Shown: positions 25,876-35,192 of the stretch, piece by piece
How positions within the stretch are numbered: the stretch's first letter is position 1
Layout: the number at the start of each line of letters is the position of its first letter
NCBI RefSeq assembly: GCF_000017265.1
Contig: NC_011144.1
Coordinates: 3,140,001-3,204,000, forward strand
DNA length: 64,000 bases
Reading direction: 5' to 3'
DNA from: Phenylobacterium zucineum HLK1
GTDB lineage: Bacteria; Pseudomonadota; Alphaproteobacteria; Caulobacterales; Caulobacteraceae
Notes under the pieces: model-generated
Databases searched by the model: none
Seen by the model: only the letters and a program-made list of their open reading frames with translations
What the model was told of the DNA's origin: nothing
Made by a program: the position numbers and the translations under genes

Positions 25876-26610
25876 TCAGGGCGTCGGCGCTTCGCAGACC
25901 TGGATGTCCTCGGGCTTCGGGCGGGCGGCCGGCGCCGGCGGCTCGAACACCGCGAGATAGCCCACCCCGCCCTGCAGCCGGCGGAAGTCCACCATCCGAT
26001 AGCCCACGGCCTCGAACTCGCACTCCAGCAGCGCCGGACTGACGCCGTGGTTCTGGGTTGGCCGGTCCACGTCGATCACCCCCACCCGGCCGCCGGCCTT
26101 CAGGGCGGGGGCGAGGTTCCACAGCAGGGCGTAGGGGTTCTCGATCTCGTGGTACATGTGGACCAGGATCGCCCGGTCCACCGAGCCGGCCGGCAGCTTG
26201 GGATCGTCGGGCTCGCCGACGATGATCCGCACATTCTTCAGGCCCCGGCGCTCGGCCTCGCGGCGCAGGCCCGAGACGTAGTGCTCGACGATGTCCTCGG
26301 CGTAGACCACCCCCGTCGGCCCGACGGCCGGCGACAGGCGCAGGGTATGGTAGCCCGAGCCCGCGCCGATGTCGGCCACGGCCATGCCCGGCCGGATTTC
26401 GAGGCCCCGGATCAGCTGGCCGGACTCGTCGGCCGCGTCGCGGTCGGGCCCGGACGAGAAGGTGTCGGTCACCACGCTGGCCACCGGCCGGTCGGGCGTG
26501 GGGAAGCCGTTCGGGCCGCGCGCCGGCTGGGCGGCTGCCCCGCTGCGGGGGCCGTCCGAGCATCCGGCGGCGAGGACCAGGGTCAGGATAAGGGCGGGGA
26601 CGATACGCAT
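25876..26610 (-). CDS. Lipoprotein-type class I SAM methyltransferase
   Basis: 244 aa from the ATG at 26608-26610. The N-terminus is a lipoprotein signal with lipobox LAAGC (Cys17). The body is a Rossmann methyltransferase: motif I VADIGAGSGYH, then GEPDDPKL, MYHEIENPY and GGRVGVIDVDR. Export would place it away from cytoplasmic SAM, which is puzzling but recurs in exported methyltransferase-like proteins of related bacteria. Substrate unknown. Confidence 0.82.
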   Translation of the reverse strand: MRIVPALILTLVLAAGCSDGPRSGAAAQPARGPNGFPTPDRPVASVVTDTFSSGPDRDAADESGQLIRGLEIRPGMAVADIGAGSGYHTLRLSPAVGPTGVVYAEDIVEHYVSGLRREAERRGLKNVRIIVGEPDDPKLPAGSVDRAILVHMYHEIENPYALLWNLAPALKAGGRVGVIDVDRPTQNHGVSPALLECEFEAVGYRMVDFRRLQGGVGYLAVFEPPAPAARPKPEDIQVCEAPTP

Positions 26611-26713
26611 CGGAGCCAGTTCTAGCCTCAAGAACTTAGGATCGCGCGCGCCTTTTGCCACGCTCATCGACGGGGCTGCCGAAACGAACCGCGAACATGC
26701 TATAGGGCCCGCG

Positions 26714-29215
26714 ATGGCCGACGCCGCCGACCCCGCCCTGCCCTCGGGCCTGCTGCCGCCAAGGTTCCAGGCCTGGTTCGAGGCGCGCGGCTGGCGCCCC
26801 CGACCCCACCAGCTCGAGATGGTGGAGAAGGGCCGGCAGGGCCGCCACGCGCTGCTGATCGCCCCCACCGGCGGCGGCAAGACCCTGGCCGGGTTCCTCC
26901 CCAGCCTGATCGAGCTCGCCGAGCGGCCGCCGGCGAACACCCCGCGCGGCCTGCACACCCTCTACATCTCGCCGCTGAAGGCCCTGGCGGTGGACGTGGA
27001 GCGGAACCTCAACGCCCCGATCCTGCAGATGGGTCTGCCGGTCGTCGCCGAGAGCCGGACGGGCGACACCGGGGTCGCGCGCCGCCAGCGCCAGCGCGTC
27101 AAGCCGCCCGACATCCTGCTGACCACGCCGGAGCAGCTGGCCCTGCTCTGCGCCTGGGAGGGCGCGCGACTGTTCTTCGAGGACCTGCGCTGCGTGATCC
27201 TCGACGAGATCCACACCCTGCATTCGTCCAAGCGCGGCGACCTCCTGGCCCTGGACCTCGCCCGCCTGCAGCAGCTCGCCCCGAACATGCGCCGCGTGGG
27301 GCTGAGCGCGACGGTGGACGATCCGGAGGTGATCAAGGCGTGGATGGGGGTGCATGCGGCGGACGTCGTCAGTCCTCCTCCCGTTGCTACAGAGAGGGGC
27401 GTCGACCTCGTGCTCGGTCCGGCGGGAGCCGAGCCGGTGGTGGACATCCTGCTGTCCGAGGGGCGGGTCCCGTGGGCCGGCCACACGGCCCAGCACGCCA
27501 TGGCCGAGGTCTACGACGCCATCCGCAAGGCGCGCACGGCGCTGGTGTTCGTCAACACCCGCTTCCAGGCGGAGTTCGCGTTCCAGGAGCTGTGGCGGCT
27601 GAACGACGACGCCCTGCCGATCGCCCTGCACCACGGGAGCCTGGCGGCCGAGCAGCGGCGCAAGGTCGAGGCGGCGATGGCGCGCGGCGAACTGCGGGCC
27701 GTGGTCTGCACCTCCACCCTCGACCTCGGCATCGACTGGGGGGACGTCGACCTCGTCATCCAGCTCGCCAGCCCCAAGGGCGCCTCGCGGATGGTCCAGC
27801 GGATCGGCCGGGCCAACCACCGGCTGGACGAGCCCTCGCGGGCGCTGTTCGTGCCCGCGAACCGGTTCGAGATGCTGGAGTGCCAGGCCGCCCGCGAGGC
27901 GATCGCAGAGAACCGGCTGGACGGCGACCCGCCGCGGGTCGGCGCGCTGGACGTGCTGGCCCAGCACGTCATGGGCTGCGCCTGTTCCGAGCCGTTCGAC
28001 ATGCTGGCGCTCTACGACGAGGTGCGCACGGCCGGCCCCTACCGGGACCTGTCCTGGGAGGACTTCGAGCAGGTCGTGGATTTCGTCTCCACCGGCGGCT
28101 ACGCCCTGAAGACCTACGACCGCTTCCGGCGGATCGTGCAGGGGCCGGACGGCCGCTGGCGGGTCCGCAACGCCCAGATCGCCCAGCGGCACCGGCTGAA
28201 CGTCGGGGCGATCGTCTCGCCGGCCATGCTGTCGGTGCGCATCGCCGGGCGGGGCGGCCGTGGCGGGCGCAAGATCGGCGAGATCGAGGAAGGCATGCTC
28301 GAGATGCTGGACCCGGGCGACACCTTCGTGTTCGCCGGCCAGGTCTGGGCGCTGGAGGCGGTGACCAACCTCGACGTCCTGGTGCGCCCGGCGGGCGACA
28401 AGGACCCGAAGATGCCCTCGTGGGGCGGCTCGAAGTTCGCGCTGTCGACCTACCTCGCCAAGCGCGTGCGCCAGCTGATGTTCGACGAGAGCCACTGGGG
28501 CGTCCTGCCGCTCGACACCCGTGAGTGGCTGGAGGCCCAGCGCGACCGCTCGATGATCGTCGGCGAGGACGAGATGCTGCTCGAGACCTTCCCGCACGGG
28601 AAGCGGCATTTCCTCGTCTGCTACCCCTTCGACGGTCGCCTGGCGCACACCACCCTGGCCATGCTGCTGACGCGGCGCCTGGAGCGGGCCGGCGTCGGGC
28701 CCCTGGGCTTCGTCTGCAACGACTATGCGATGGCGGTCTGGGCGCTGAACCCGATGGACGGTCTCGACTTCGACGAGCTGTTCGCGCAGGACATGCTGGG
28801 CGACGACCTGGAGGCGTGGCTCGCCGAGAGCTTCATGATGAAGCGCGCCTTCAAGGGCTGTGCGATCATCGCGGGCCTGATCGAGCGGCGCTTCCCCGGC
28901 GAGCAGCAGAAGACCGGGCGGCAGATCACCTTCTCCACCGACCTGATCTACGACGTGCTCAGGCGCCACGAGCCGGATCACCTGCTGCTGCGCTGCGCCC
29001 GAGCGGATGCGGCGACCGGCCTCATCGACGTGGCGCGGCTGGCGCAGATGCTGGCGCGCATCCGCGGCCGCATCCGGCACGCGCCTCTCGACCACCTCTC
29101 GCCCTTCTCGGTCCCCATCCTGCTGGAGATCGGCAAGGAGCGCTCGCCGGGCGGAGCCTCGGACCTGATGCTGGCGGAAGCCGAAGCCGAACTGATATCG
29201 GAAGCCCTGTCGTGA
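26714..29215 (+). CDS. Ligase-associated DNA damage response DEXH helicase (Lhr-like)
   Basis: 833 aa. Walker A APTGGGKT at 50-57, DEIH box at 164-167, LSAT motif III, and ARGELRAVVCTSTLDLGIDWG and RIGRANHRLD in the second RecA domain; a long Lhr-type C-terminal region follows. The GTGA overlap with the PdeM gene fits the known ligase-associated repair cluster (helicase, PdeM, exonuclease, ATP-dependent ligase). The ligase and exonuclease members are not in this window. Confidence 0.92.
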   Translation: MADAADPALPSGLLPPRFQAWFEARGWRPRPHQLEMVEKGRQGRHALLIAPTGGGKTLAGFLPSLIELAERPPANTPRGLHTLYISPLKALAVDVERNLNAPILQMGLPVVAESRTGDTGVARRQRQRVKPPDILLTTPEQLALLCAWEGARLFFEDLRCVILDEIHTLHSSKRGDLLALDLARLQQLAPNMRRVGLSATVDDPEVIKAWMGVHAADVVSPPPVATERGVDLVLGPAGAEPVVDILLSEGRVPWAGHTAQHAMAEVYDAIRKARTALVFVNTRFQAEFAFQELWRLNDDALPIALHHGSLAAEQRRKVEAAMARGELRAVVCTSTLDLGIDWGDVDLVIQLASPKGASRMVQRIGRANHRLDEPSRALFVPANRFEMLECQAAREAIAENRLDGDPPRVGALDVLAQHVMGCACSEPFDMLALYDEVRTAGPYRDLSWEDFEQVVDFVSTGGYALKTYDRFRRIVQGPDGRWRVRNAQIAQRHRLNVGAIVSPAMLSVRIAGRGGRGGRKIGEIEEGMLEMLDPGDTFVFAGQVWALEAVTNLDVLVRPAGDKDPKMPSWGGSKFALSTYLAKRVRQLMFDESHWGVLPLDTREWLEAQRDRSMIVGEDEMLLETFPHGKRHFLVCYPFDGRLAHTTLAMLLTRRLERAGVGPLGFVCNDYAMAVWALNPMDGLDFDELFAQDMLGDDLEAWLAESFMMKRAFKGCAIIAGLIERRFPGEQQKTGRQITFSTDLIYDVLRRHEPDHLLLRCARADAATGLIDVARLAQMLARIRGRIRHAPLDHLSPFSVPILLEIGKERSPGGASDLMLAEAEAELISEALS

Positions 29216-29940
29216 ACGCCCTTGCGCCCCTCTTCGCCTACGCCTTCGCCGCCAGCGGCTGCGGGGGCCTGCGGACCCATGTGGCGGGGACCGAAGTCGT
29301 GATGCGCGCCTCGGGCGCCCTGTGGATCGGAGCCGAGCGGTCGCTGGTGGCGGCCGACCTCCACCTGGAGAAGGGCTCGAGCTACGCCGTGCGTGGCCAG
29401 ATGCTGCCGCCCTACGACACCCGCGAGACCCTGAGCCGGCTGGAGGCCGAGGTGGCGGCGACCGCGCCGGCGGCTCTCATCCTGCTCGGCGACACCTTCC
29501 ATGACCGCCGCGCCGAGCAGCGGCTGGCCGCCGACGACGCCGAGCGGCTGCGGGCGCTGGCCAGGGGCCGGCGGCTGATCTGGGTGGTGGGCAACCACGA
29601 CGCGGACGGGCCGCAGGCGCTGCCGGGCGAGACCGCCGACGAGCTCTCGCTCGCGGGCCTCGTCCTTCGCCACGAGCCGCAGGGCGGGCTGCAGCCCGGA
29701 GAGGTGGCCGGCCACCTGCACCCGGCGGCCAAGGTGCGGGCCCCGCGCGGGACCGTGCGGCGCCGCTGTTTCGTCACCGACGCCGAGCGGGCCATCCTGC
29801 CGGCCTTCGGCGCCTACGCCGGCGGGCTGAACGTGCGGGACGCCGCGTTCGCCGGGATGTTCGCCCGCCCGCCGCTGGCCGGCGCCCTCGCCTCGTCCCG
29901 CGTACGCGCCATCGGCTGGCGCCAGCTCGCCGACGATTAG
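29212..29940 (+). CDS. pdeM: Ligase-associated DNA damage response endonuclease PdeM
   Basis: Calcineurin-like metallophosphoesterase, 242 aa. Metal motifs in order: DLHLEKG, GDTFHD, GNHD and GHLHP. A GTG start at 29212 overlaps the helicase stop (GTGA) and keeps the usual N-terminal strand; starting later would truncate the domain. It is a presumed partner of the upstream helicase in repair of damaged DNA. Confidence 0.9.
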   Translation: MNALAPLFAYAFAASGCGGLRTHVAGTEVVMRASGALWIGAERSLVAADLHLEKGSSYAVRGQMLPPYDTRETLSRLEAEVAATAPAALILLGDTFHDRRAEQRLAADDAERLRALARGRRLIWVVGNHDADGPQALPGETADELSLAGLVLRHEPQGGLQPGEVAGHLHPAAKVRAPRGTVRRRCFVTDAERAILPAFGAYAGGLNVRDAAFAGMFARPPLAGALASSRVRAIGWRQLADD

Positions 29941-30013
29941 CCGCCTCTCCGGCCGCAAGTTGCGCGGCGCCCGCCGTTCGGGCCAAGGTCTCGCCAGGTT
30001 GGAGGGACTTTCC

Positions 30014-31924
30014 ATGCATCGACGCGAACTGCTGGCGGGCGCCGGCGCGCTTGGGCTTCTGGCGACGGCGGCGCCGACCGCAATGGCGCAGGGGCGCGCC
30101 GCCAAGACCTATCCGGTGCGGGAGTTCTTCGAGACCACCAACTACCGGATGGCGGCGCCGGCGGGCTACGGCTTCTCGCCCGACGGCCAGCGGATCCTGA
30201 TCTCCAGCGACGCGACGGGCGTGTTCAACGTCTACGCCCTGCCCGCGGCGGGCGGCGCGCCCCAGCCGCTGACCAACTCCAAGACCGACGCCACCTTCGC
30301 GGCCAGCTGGTTTCCCAGCGACGAGCGGATCCTCTTCACCGCCGACCAGGGCGGCAACGAGCTGAACCACCTCTATGTCCGCGAGCCGGACGGCAAGGTG
30401 CGGGATCTGACGCCCGGGGAGAAGCTGAAGGCCCAGTTTCTCGGCTGGAACGCGGCGGGCGACACCTTCTACGTCGGGTCGAACGAGCGCGACCCGCAGA
30501 CGTTCGACGTCTACGCCTATTCCGCCAAGGACTACGCCCGCCGGCTGGTGTTCCGGAACTCGGGCTACACGGTCGGCGCGATTTCGCGCGACGGCCGCCG
30601 GGCGGCGCTGGTCAAGGCGCGCTCCAGCGCCGACAACGACCTCTACCTGGCGGACCTGGAAGGCGGCGGCGAGCCCAAGCTGATCACGCCGCACCAGGGG
30701 AACATCGAGCACACCGTCTACGGCTTCACGCCGGACTCCCAGGCTCTCGTCTACGGAACGGACGAACACGGCGAGTTCACCCAGGCCTGGCGCTACGACC
30801 TGGCCGGCGGGGCCAAGACGCCGCTGATCCAGGCCGACTGGGACGTGATGTACGTGATCCACGGCTGGAGCGGCCGCTACCGCGTGCACGCGGTGAACGC
30901 CGACGCCTCCACCGCCGTGACGATCACCGATGCGGCCGGGCGGCCGGTGACGCTATCGGGCGCGCCGGCGGGCGACCTGGGGAGCGTGCGTTTCAGCGGC
31001 GACGAGCGGCGGATCGCCTTCACCGTCGCCTCGGACACCTCGCCGGCCGACGTCTTCGTGGCCGACCTGGCCGACGGCCGGGCCCGGCGGCTGACCACGG
31101 CGCTCAATCCGGCGATCGACGAGGCGGACCTGGTGGAGGCGACCATCGCCCGCTTCGCCAGCTACGACGGCCTGCAGATTCCGGGGGTGCTCTACCGGCC
31201 GAAGGGCGCGAGCGCGGCCAGGCCCGTCCCGGCGCTGGTGTGGGTGCACGGCGGCCCGGGCGGCCAGAGCCGGCGCGGCTACATCGCCGAGGTGCAGAAC
31301 CTCGTGAACAAGGGCTACGCCGTCTACATGATCAACAACCGGGGCTCGTCCGGCTACGGCAAGACCTTCTACCACCTCGACGACAGGAAGCACGGGGACG
31401 TCGACCTGAAGGACGTGACCGCCGCGGCCCGCTGGCTGAAGTCGCTGGACTGGGTGGCCGACGACCGGATCGGCGTGATCGGCGGCTCATACGGCGGCTA
31501 CATGGTGGCCGCGGCCCTGGCCTTCGAGCCCGAGGCCTTCGACGTGGGCATCGACATCTTCGGGGTGACCAACTGGGTCCGGACGCTGAAGTCCATCCCG
31601 CCCTGGTGGGGCGACTTCAAGGCCGCGCTCTACGACGAAATGGGCGACCCGGCGACCGACGAGGCGCGGCACCGGGCGATCTCGCCGCTGTTCCACGCGA
31701 AGAACATCCGCAAGCCCCTGCTGGTCGTGCAGGGGGCGAACGACCCGCGCGTGCTGAAGGTCGAGAGCGACGAGCTGGTGGCGGCGGTGAAGGCGAACGG
31801 CGTGCCCGTCGAGTACGTGGTCTTCCCCGACGAGGGCCACGGCTTCCAACGCCGCGCCAACCGGATCACGGCGTCGGAAGCCTACGTCCGCTTCCTGGAC
31901 GCGCACCTGAAGGCGGGGGCCTGA
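30014..31924 (+). CDS. Exported S9 (prolyl oligopeptidase) family serine peptidase
   Basis: 636 aa. The N-terminal RRELLAGAGALGLLA looks like a Tat signal, cut near AMAQ. Residues about 50-370 form a beta-propeller; the C-terminal alpha/beta-hydrolase domain carries the triad Ser492 (GGSYGGYM), Asp577 (GANDPRV) and His609 (DEGHGF). Start ATG 30014 follows GGAGGGAC. Probably a periplasmic peptidase cutting short peptides, possibly after Pro or Ala. Confidence 0.92.
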   Translation: MHRRELLAGAGALGLLATAAPTAMAQGRAAKTYPVREFFETTNYRMAAPAGYGFSPDGQRILISSDATGVFNVYALPAAGGAPQPLTNSKTDATFAASWFPSDERILFTADQGGNELNHLYVREPDGKVRDLTPGEKLKAQFLGWNAAGDTFYVGSNERDPQTFDVYAYSAKDYARRLVFRNSGYTVGAISRDGRRAALVKARSSADNDLYLADLEGGGEPKLITPHQGNIEHTVYGFTPDSQALVYGTDEHGEFTQAWRYDLAGGAKTPLIQADWDVMYVIHGWSGRYRVHAVNADASTAVTITDAAGRPVTLSGAPAGDLGSVRFSGDERRIAFTVASDTSPADVFVADLADGRARRLTTALNPAIDEADLVEATIARFASYDGLQIPGVLYRPKGASAARPVPALVWVHGGPGGQSRRGYIAEVQNLVNKGYAVYMINNRGSSGYGKTFYHLDDRKHGDVDLKDVTAAARWLKSLDWVADDRIGVIGGSYGGYMVAAALAFEPEAFDVGIDIFGVTNWVRTLKSIPPWWGDFKAALYDEMGDPATDEARHRAISPLFHAKNIRKPLLVVQGANDPRVLKVESDELVAAVKANGVPVEYVVFPDEGHGFQRRANRITASEAYVRFLDAHLKAGA

Positions 31925-31966
31925 GCCGGCCCCGCGCCAAGGAACGGATCAGCGGGCGGGCCGGCT
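31924..31966. terminator. Inverted repeat between convergent genes
   Basis: AGCCGGCCC (31924-31932) pairs with GGGCCGGCT (31958-31966) over a 25-base loop. It lies exactly between the S9 peptidase stop and the convergent small gene stop, so it may be a bidirectional terminator, though neither side has a clear T run. Confidence 0.4.
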
Positions 31967-32165
31967 AGCCGTTGAGGAAGCCGTGCTCGCCCAGCACGCG
32001 GACCTGGCAGGCGCGGCCCTCGTCCTGGGCGGCGCGGGCGTGGCGGTTTGCGGCGGCCTTCGCCTCTTCCTTCTCGCGGGAGTGGGCGAAGTAGCGGCCG
32101 TCCTGCTCGACGGCCCACTGTCCCTCGTGGCGCGTGACGGTGAAGACGATCCTGTCGATGCTCAT
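31965..32165 (-). CDS. DUF2188-like small protein
   Basis: 66 aa from the ATG at 32163-32165, with a textbook AGGAGG nine bases upstream; this favours it over the in-frame start at 32189. HEGQWAVEQDGRYF followed by a helix of Lys/Glu/Ala (KEEAKAAANRHAR) and a VRVLGEHG strand is the DUF2188 pattern. Function unknown; cytoplasmic. Confidence 0.72.
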   Translation of the reverse strand: MSIDRIVFTVTRHEGQWAVEQDGRYFAHSREKEEAKAAANRHARAAQDEGRACQVRVLGEHGFLNG

Positions 32166-32189
32166 GCGGCGGGGTCCTCCTGGCTTCAC

Positions 32190-32453
32190 TGCTAACGCGC
32201 GAGCCGCCCTTCCGATCCGTACAGCCGACCTTCAAGCGGTGGAAAACCCAGGGTTTTCGGATAACGGAGAGATAAAACTTGCATTCCGCCGGACCCACCC
32301 CCATCCTTCTGCAATCAAATTCGTTGACGCTCGACCGCGATTTCTCCGCAATCACTGATTGGCGGCCTGGGATCCGACCCCCGACCTCTCCGAAAATTTG
32401 ATCTCACAGCTCATTCTCGGGCGTGAGAACTCGTGTCCGGAAAGGAACGACCC
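32190..32453 (+). promoter_or_regulatory. Long AT-richer leader upstream of the cold-shock gene
   Basis: 264 bp without a gene, less GC-rich than its surroundings. TTGACG at 32324-32329 could be a -35 element with CAATCA at 32349-32354 as a poor -10; cold-shock mRNAs often have long structured leaders. I cannot predict the fold reliably. Confidence 0.35.
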
Positions 32454-32663
32454 ATGACCTCAGGAACCGTGAAGTGGTTCAACGCCACCAAGGGCTTCGG
32501 CTTCATCCAGCCTGACGACGGCGGCACCGACGTGTTCGTCCACATCTCCGCCGTCGAGCGCGCCGGCATGGCCGGCCTGCACGAAGGCCAGAAGCTGAGC
32601 TTCGAGGTGCAGAAGGATCCGCGCAGCGGCAAGTCCGCCGCGGCGAACCTGCAGGCGGCCTAA
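32454..32663 (+). CDS. cspA: CspA-type cold-shock protein
   Basis: 69 aa, a single cold-shock domain. RNA-binding motifs KGFGFI (RNP1) and VFVHI (RNP2) are intact; the start is [15 protein letters not shown] precedes the ATG; an in-frame upstream start at 32433 adds non-conserved residues. Acts as an RNA chaperone. It probably forms a transcript with the small gene 80 bp downstream, separated by a hairpin. Confidence 0.94.
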   Translation: MTSGTVKWFNATKGFGFIQPDDGGTDVFVHISAVERAGMAGLHEGQKLSFEVQKDPRSGKSAAANLQAA

Positions 32664-32671
32664 GGCCGTCG

Positions 32672-32698
32672 GAGGGGCTGCGCGCCGCGCGGCCCCTC
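32672..32698 (+). terminator. Hairpin after the cold-shock gene
   Basis: GAGGGGC (32672-32678) pairs with GCCCCTC (32692-32698), with a further CGCG/CGCG inner stem. The following sequence is pyrimidine-rich but not a T run, so it may only attenuate. Confidence 0.4.
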
Positions 32699-32743
32699 GC
32701 TCCTTCCCGAGGGCTGGGGCCCCTCCTCTTACGGAGACCCGCC

Positions 32744-32980
32744 ATGGAAGACCTTACACTCTGCGTCCAGGCCGCTCCGGGCGGCTGGCGCATCGCCTGC
32801 CCCGTCGGCGACCTTTCTCTGATGTTCCTCTCGGGCGCCGAGGCCGAAGCCAAGGCCCACGCCTTCGCCGAGCGGCTGTCCGCCTCCGGCCGCGACGTCC
32901 GCGTCGTGATCGAGGACCGCCACGGCCGGGTGGCCGGCGCCACGCGCTACTTCAGCGCCGACGAGCTGGCGCTGATCTAG
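32744..32980 (+). CDS. Small conserved hypothetical protein
   Basis: 78 aa, GGAG just before ATG 32744. One small alpha/beta domain: GGWRIACPVGDLSLMFLSG, an Ala/Glu helix, then VRVVIEDRHGRVAGATRYF. The layout resembles DUF2188-type proteins such as that at 31965-32165. No signal peptide. The stop shares CTAG (32977-32980) with the convergent receptor gene. Confidence 0.7.
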   Translation: MEDLTLCVQAAPGGWRIACPVGDLSLMFLSGAEAEAKAHAFAERLSASGRDVRVVIEDRHGRVAGATRYFSADELALI

Positions 32981-35073
32981 AACGTGTAGCTCAGGCTGAC
33001 CGACACGTTCCGGGGCGCGCCGTAGAAGGCCTGCTCCCAGTAGAGGCTGGTCAGCCGCTTCTCGTCCGTCACATTGTTCACCCGCACCGTAGCCTTCACC
33101 GCCTCGGTGAGCCGGTAGCTCGCCACCAGGTTCAGCAGGGCGTAGCTGTCCTGGCGGATCACGCCCAGCGCGGTGTCCAGGTGGATGTCGTCCTGCCACT
33201 TCACCACGCCGCCCAGCTGCAGGCCTTCGACCGCCGGAACATCCCAGGTGACGCCCAGCACCAGCGTCTGGCGCGGCACGTAGGTGCGCACGTCGGCGCC
33301 GTCGTCCCCCTCGATCTCCAGCGTCGTGAAGCCGCCCTGCACCTTGAAGCCGCCGGGCAGCCGGCCCACGGCCTCGATCTCGATCCCCTTCGAGCGGGTC
33401 GCGATCCCCCGATAGACGCTGATCCCGCCGGGCGTCATGCCGGCCAGCTCGGGGTAGTTGTCCTGCTCGGCCTTGAAGAGGGCGACGGAGGTGTAGAGCC
33501 GGCCATCCAGCCACTCGCCCTTCAGGCCGCCTTCCCAGCTTTCGCCCTTGGCGGCGCCCAGCGGCTGAAGGGTCTCGTCCAGCTCGGCCTGGGGCTCGAA
33601 GATGTCGGAATAGCTGCCGTAGAGCGTCAGGTTCGGCGTGAACGTCCAGGTCGCGCCGACGTAGGGGCTGACCGCCTCCTCGTCCCGGCGCATCGAGGCG
33701 CCGAAGCTGTCGCCGCGGGTCTTCACGTCGATGGCGTTGAAGCCGACCACCGCTTTCACGCCCCGGCCGAAGTCCAGGTGCGCCGCGCCGTACACCCGGT
33801 TGAACCGGTTGGTGAAGTTGGCGGCCTGCACGGGCGGCTCCCACGTCGGCTCGGCGATCTCGTCGCCGCTCCAGGTTCCGAACGGAGGCAGCGCCCCCCA
33901 GGCGGGATCGGTGAAGGGGACGGCGTACTGCAGGTAGCCGGACTGGCTCTTCGCCGACGTCACGCCCAGGACGATCTCGTGCCTCTTGCCGGCGATCTCG
34001 AGCGGGCCTGAGAGGACCCCGTCGAACAGCGTGGAATTGTTCGCCTGGTCGTACCGGCCGGGGTTGCCGAACAGGCCGAGCCCCGTCTCGGGATCCGGGT
34101 TGCCGTAGACGTAGAACAGCCGCGAGGGCTCCTTGAAGTCGTTGTAGGTGAGCGTGCCCTTCGCCTCCCACCCGGCGGGCAGGGCGTAGACCAGCTCGAC
34201 GAAACTGGTGCGGGTGCGGATGTCCCACTCGGTCCAGTCCATGCTGGTGGTGGCCGACTCGTCCCATTCGGCCTGGGTCCCGTCGGTGTAGAGCAGCGGC
34301 AGCGCGCCCCACAGCACGCCCTCGGCGCTGCTGTCCTGCTGGGTGTAGCCGGCGGTGACGATGGCGTTGTCGCCGATCTGGCCCTCGACCACGCCGTAGA
34401 CGAAGGTCCGGGCGCTGCTGTTGAGGTCGAGCCACGAGTCCCGGTCCTCGGCGGCGACCACCAGGCGGCCGGCCCAGCGGCCCGATGGCGAGAACGGTCC
34501 GGAGACGTCCACCTCGCCGCGGATCCGGTCCCACGAGCCGGCGGTCAGCTCGGCTCCGCCGCGGAAGGCGTTGGTCGGCCGCTTGCGGACGTAGTTGATC
34601 GTGCCCGACGGATTGCCGGTGCCGGTCAGGAGGCCGTTGGCCCCGTGCACGGCCTCGACCTTCTCGTAACCGGCCACGTCCACATCGCCCGCCACGTTCC
34701 GGGTGAACGGCAGGCCCACCCCGTCCACCTGCATGCTGCGGATGTCGAAGCCGCGGGCGTTGTAGTAGGTGCGGTCGGTCTCGACCTCCTCGACGTTCAC
34801 GCCGGGCGTCAGCATCAGCACGCTGTTGGCGTCGTCCAGGCCGAACACGTCCATGAAGTCGCGATCGATCACGGTCACGGCCTGCGGCGTCTCGACAAGG
34901 CTGAGGTCGAGGCCCGTCGCGCCCTTGGACGTGCGGTTCTCGCGCCGGGCGGTCACCACCAGCTCGGAAACCTCGGCTCCTGCGGAGGCGGCCTCCTCGG
35001 CGAAGGCGGGCGCGGCCGACGCGGCCGCTCCCACGAGCATGCTGGCGAGGAGGAGACGTCGGCGGAGGTGCAT
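32977..35073 (-). CDS. TonB-dependent siderophore-type receptor
   Basis: 698 aa from the ATG at 35071-35073; the open frame continues upstream without homology. Signal peptide ends near APAFAEE. The plug has the siderophore-receptor form: LVETPQAVTVIDRDFM, YNARGFDIRSMQVDG, GANGLLTGTGNPSGTINYVRKRP; the barrel ends in SLSYTF. A strong palindrome of Fur type lies 35 bases upstream, supporting iron control and ferric-siderophore uptake. Confidence 0.92.
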   Translation of the reverse strand: MHLRRRLLLASMLVGAAASAAPAFAEEAASAGAEVSELVVTARRENRTSKGATGLDLSLVETPQAVTVIDRDFMDVFGLDDANSVLMLTPGVNVEEVETDRTYYNARGFDIRSMQVDGVGLPFTRNVAGDVDVAGYEKVEAVHGANGLLTGTGNPSGTINYVRKRPTNAFRGGAELTAGSWDRIRGEVDVSGPFSPSGRWAGRLVVAAEDRDSWLDLNSSARTFVYGVVEGQIGDNAIVTAGYTQQDSSAEGVLWGALPLLYTDGTQAEWDESATTSMDWTEWDIRTRTSFVELVYALPAGWEAKGTLTYNDFKEPSRLFYVYGNPDPETGLGLFGNPGRYDQANNSTLFDGVLSGPLEIAGKRHEIVLGVTSAKSQSGYLQYAVPFTDPAWGALPPFGTWSGDEIAEPTWEPPVQAANFTNRFNRVYGAAHLDFGRGVKAVVGFNAIDVKTRGDSFGASMRRDEEAVSPYVGATWTFTPNLTLYGSYSDIFEPQAELDETLQPLGAAKGESWEGGLKGEWLDGRLYTSVALFKAEQDNYPELAGMTPGGISVYRGIATRSKGIEIEAVGRLPGGFKVQGGFTTLEIEGDDGADVRTYVPRQTLVLGVTWDVPAVEGLQLGGVVKWQDDIHLDTALGVIRQDSYALLNLVASYRLTEAVKATVRVNNVTDEKRLTSLYWEQAFYGAPRNVSVSLSYTF

Positions 35074-35107
35074 CGGCAGGCCTTTTCCCGTTGATCGCTT
35101 TTGATAG

Positions 35108-35139
35108 TTAATCGCAACAATGTTGCGAATAACTCGCAA
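35108..35139 (-). promoter_or_regulatory. Palindromic operator (Fur-like) upstream of the siderophore receptor
   Basis: Two overlapping palindromes sharing TTGCGA: TCGCAACA-A-TGTTGCGA (35112-35128, perfect 8-bp arms, extended by TTA/TAA) and TTGCGA-N5-TCGCAA (35123-35139). It lies in an AT-rich promoter region facing only this gene. Iron-responsive binding is inferred from the target. Confidence 0.65.
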
Positions 35140-35192
35140 TCTCAGGAAATCAAGTCCCAAGGTTCGGCGAAGGGCCGAAAGCGCGGCGGCGT

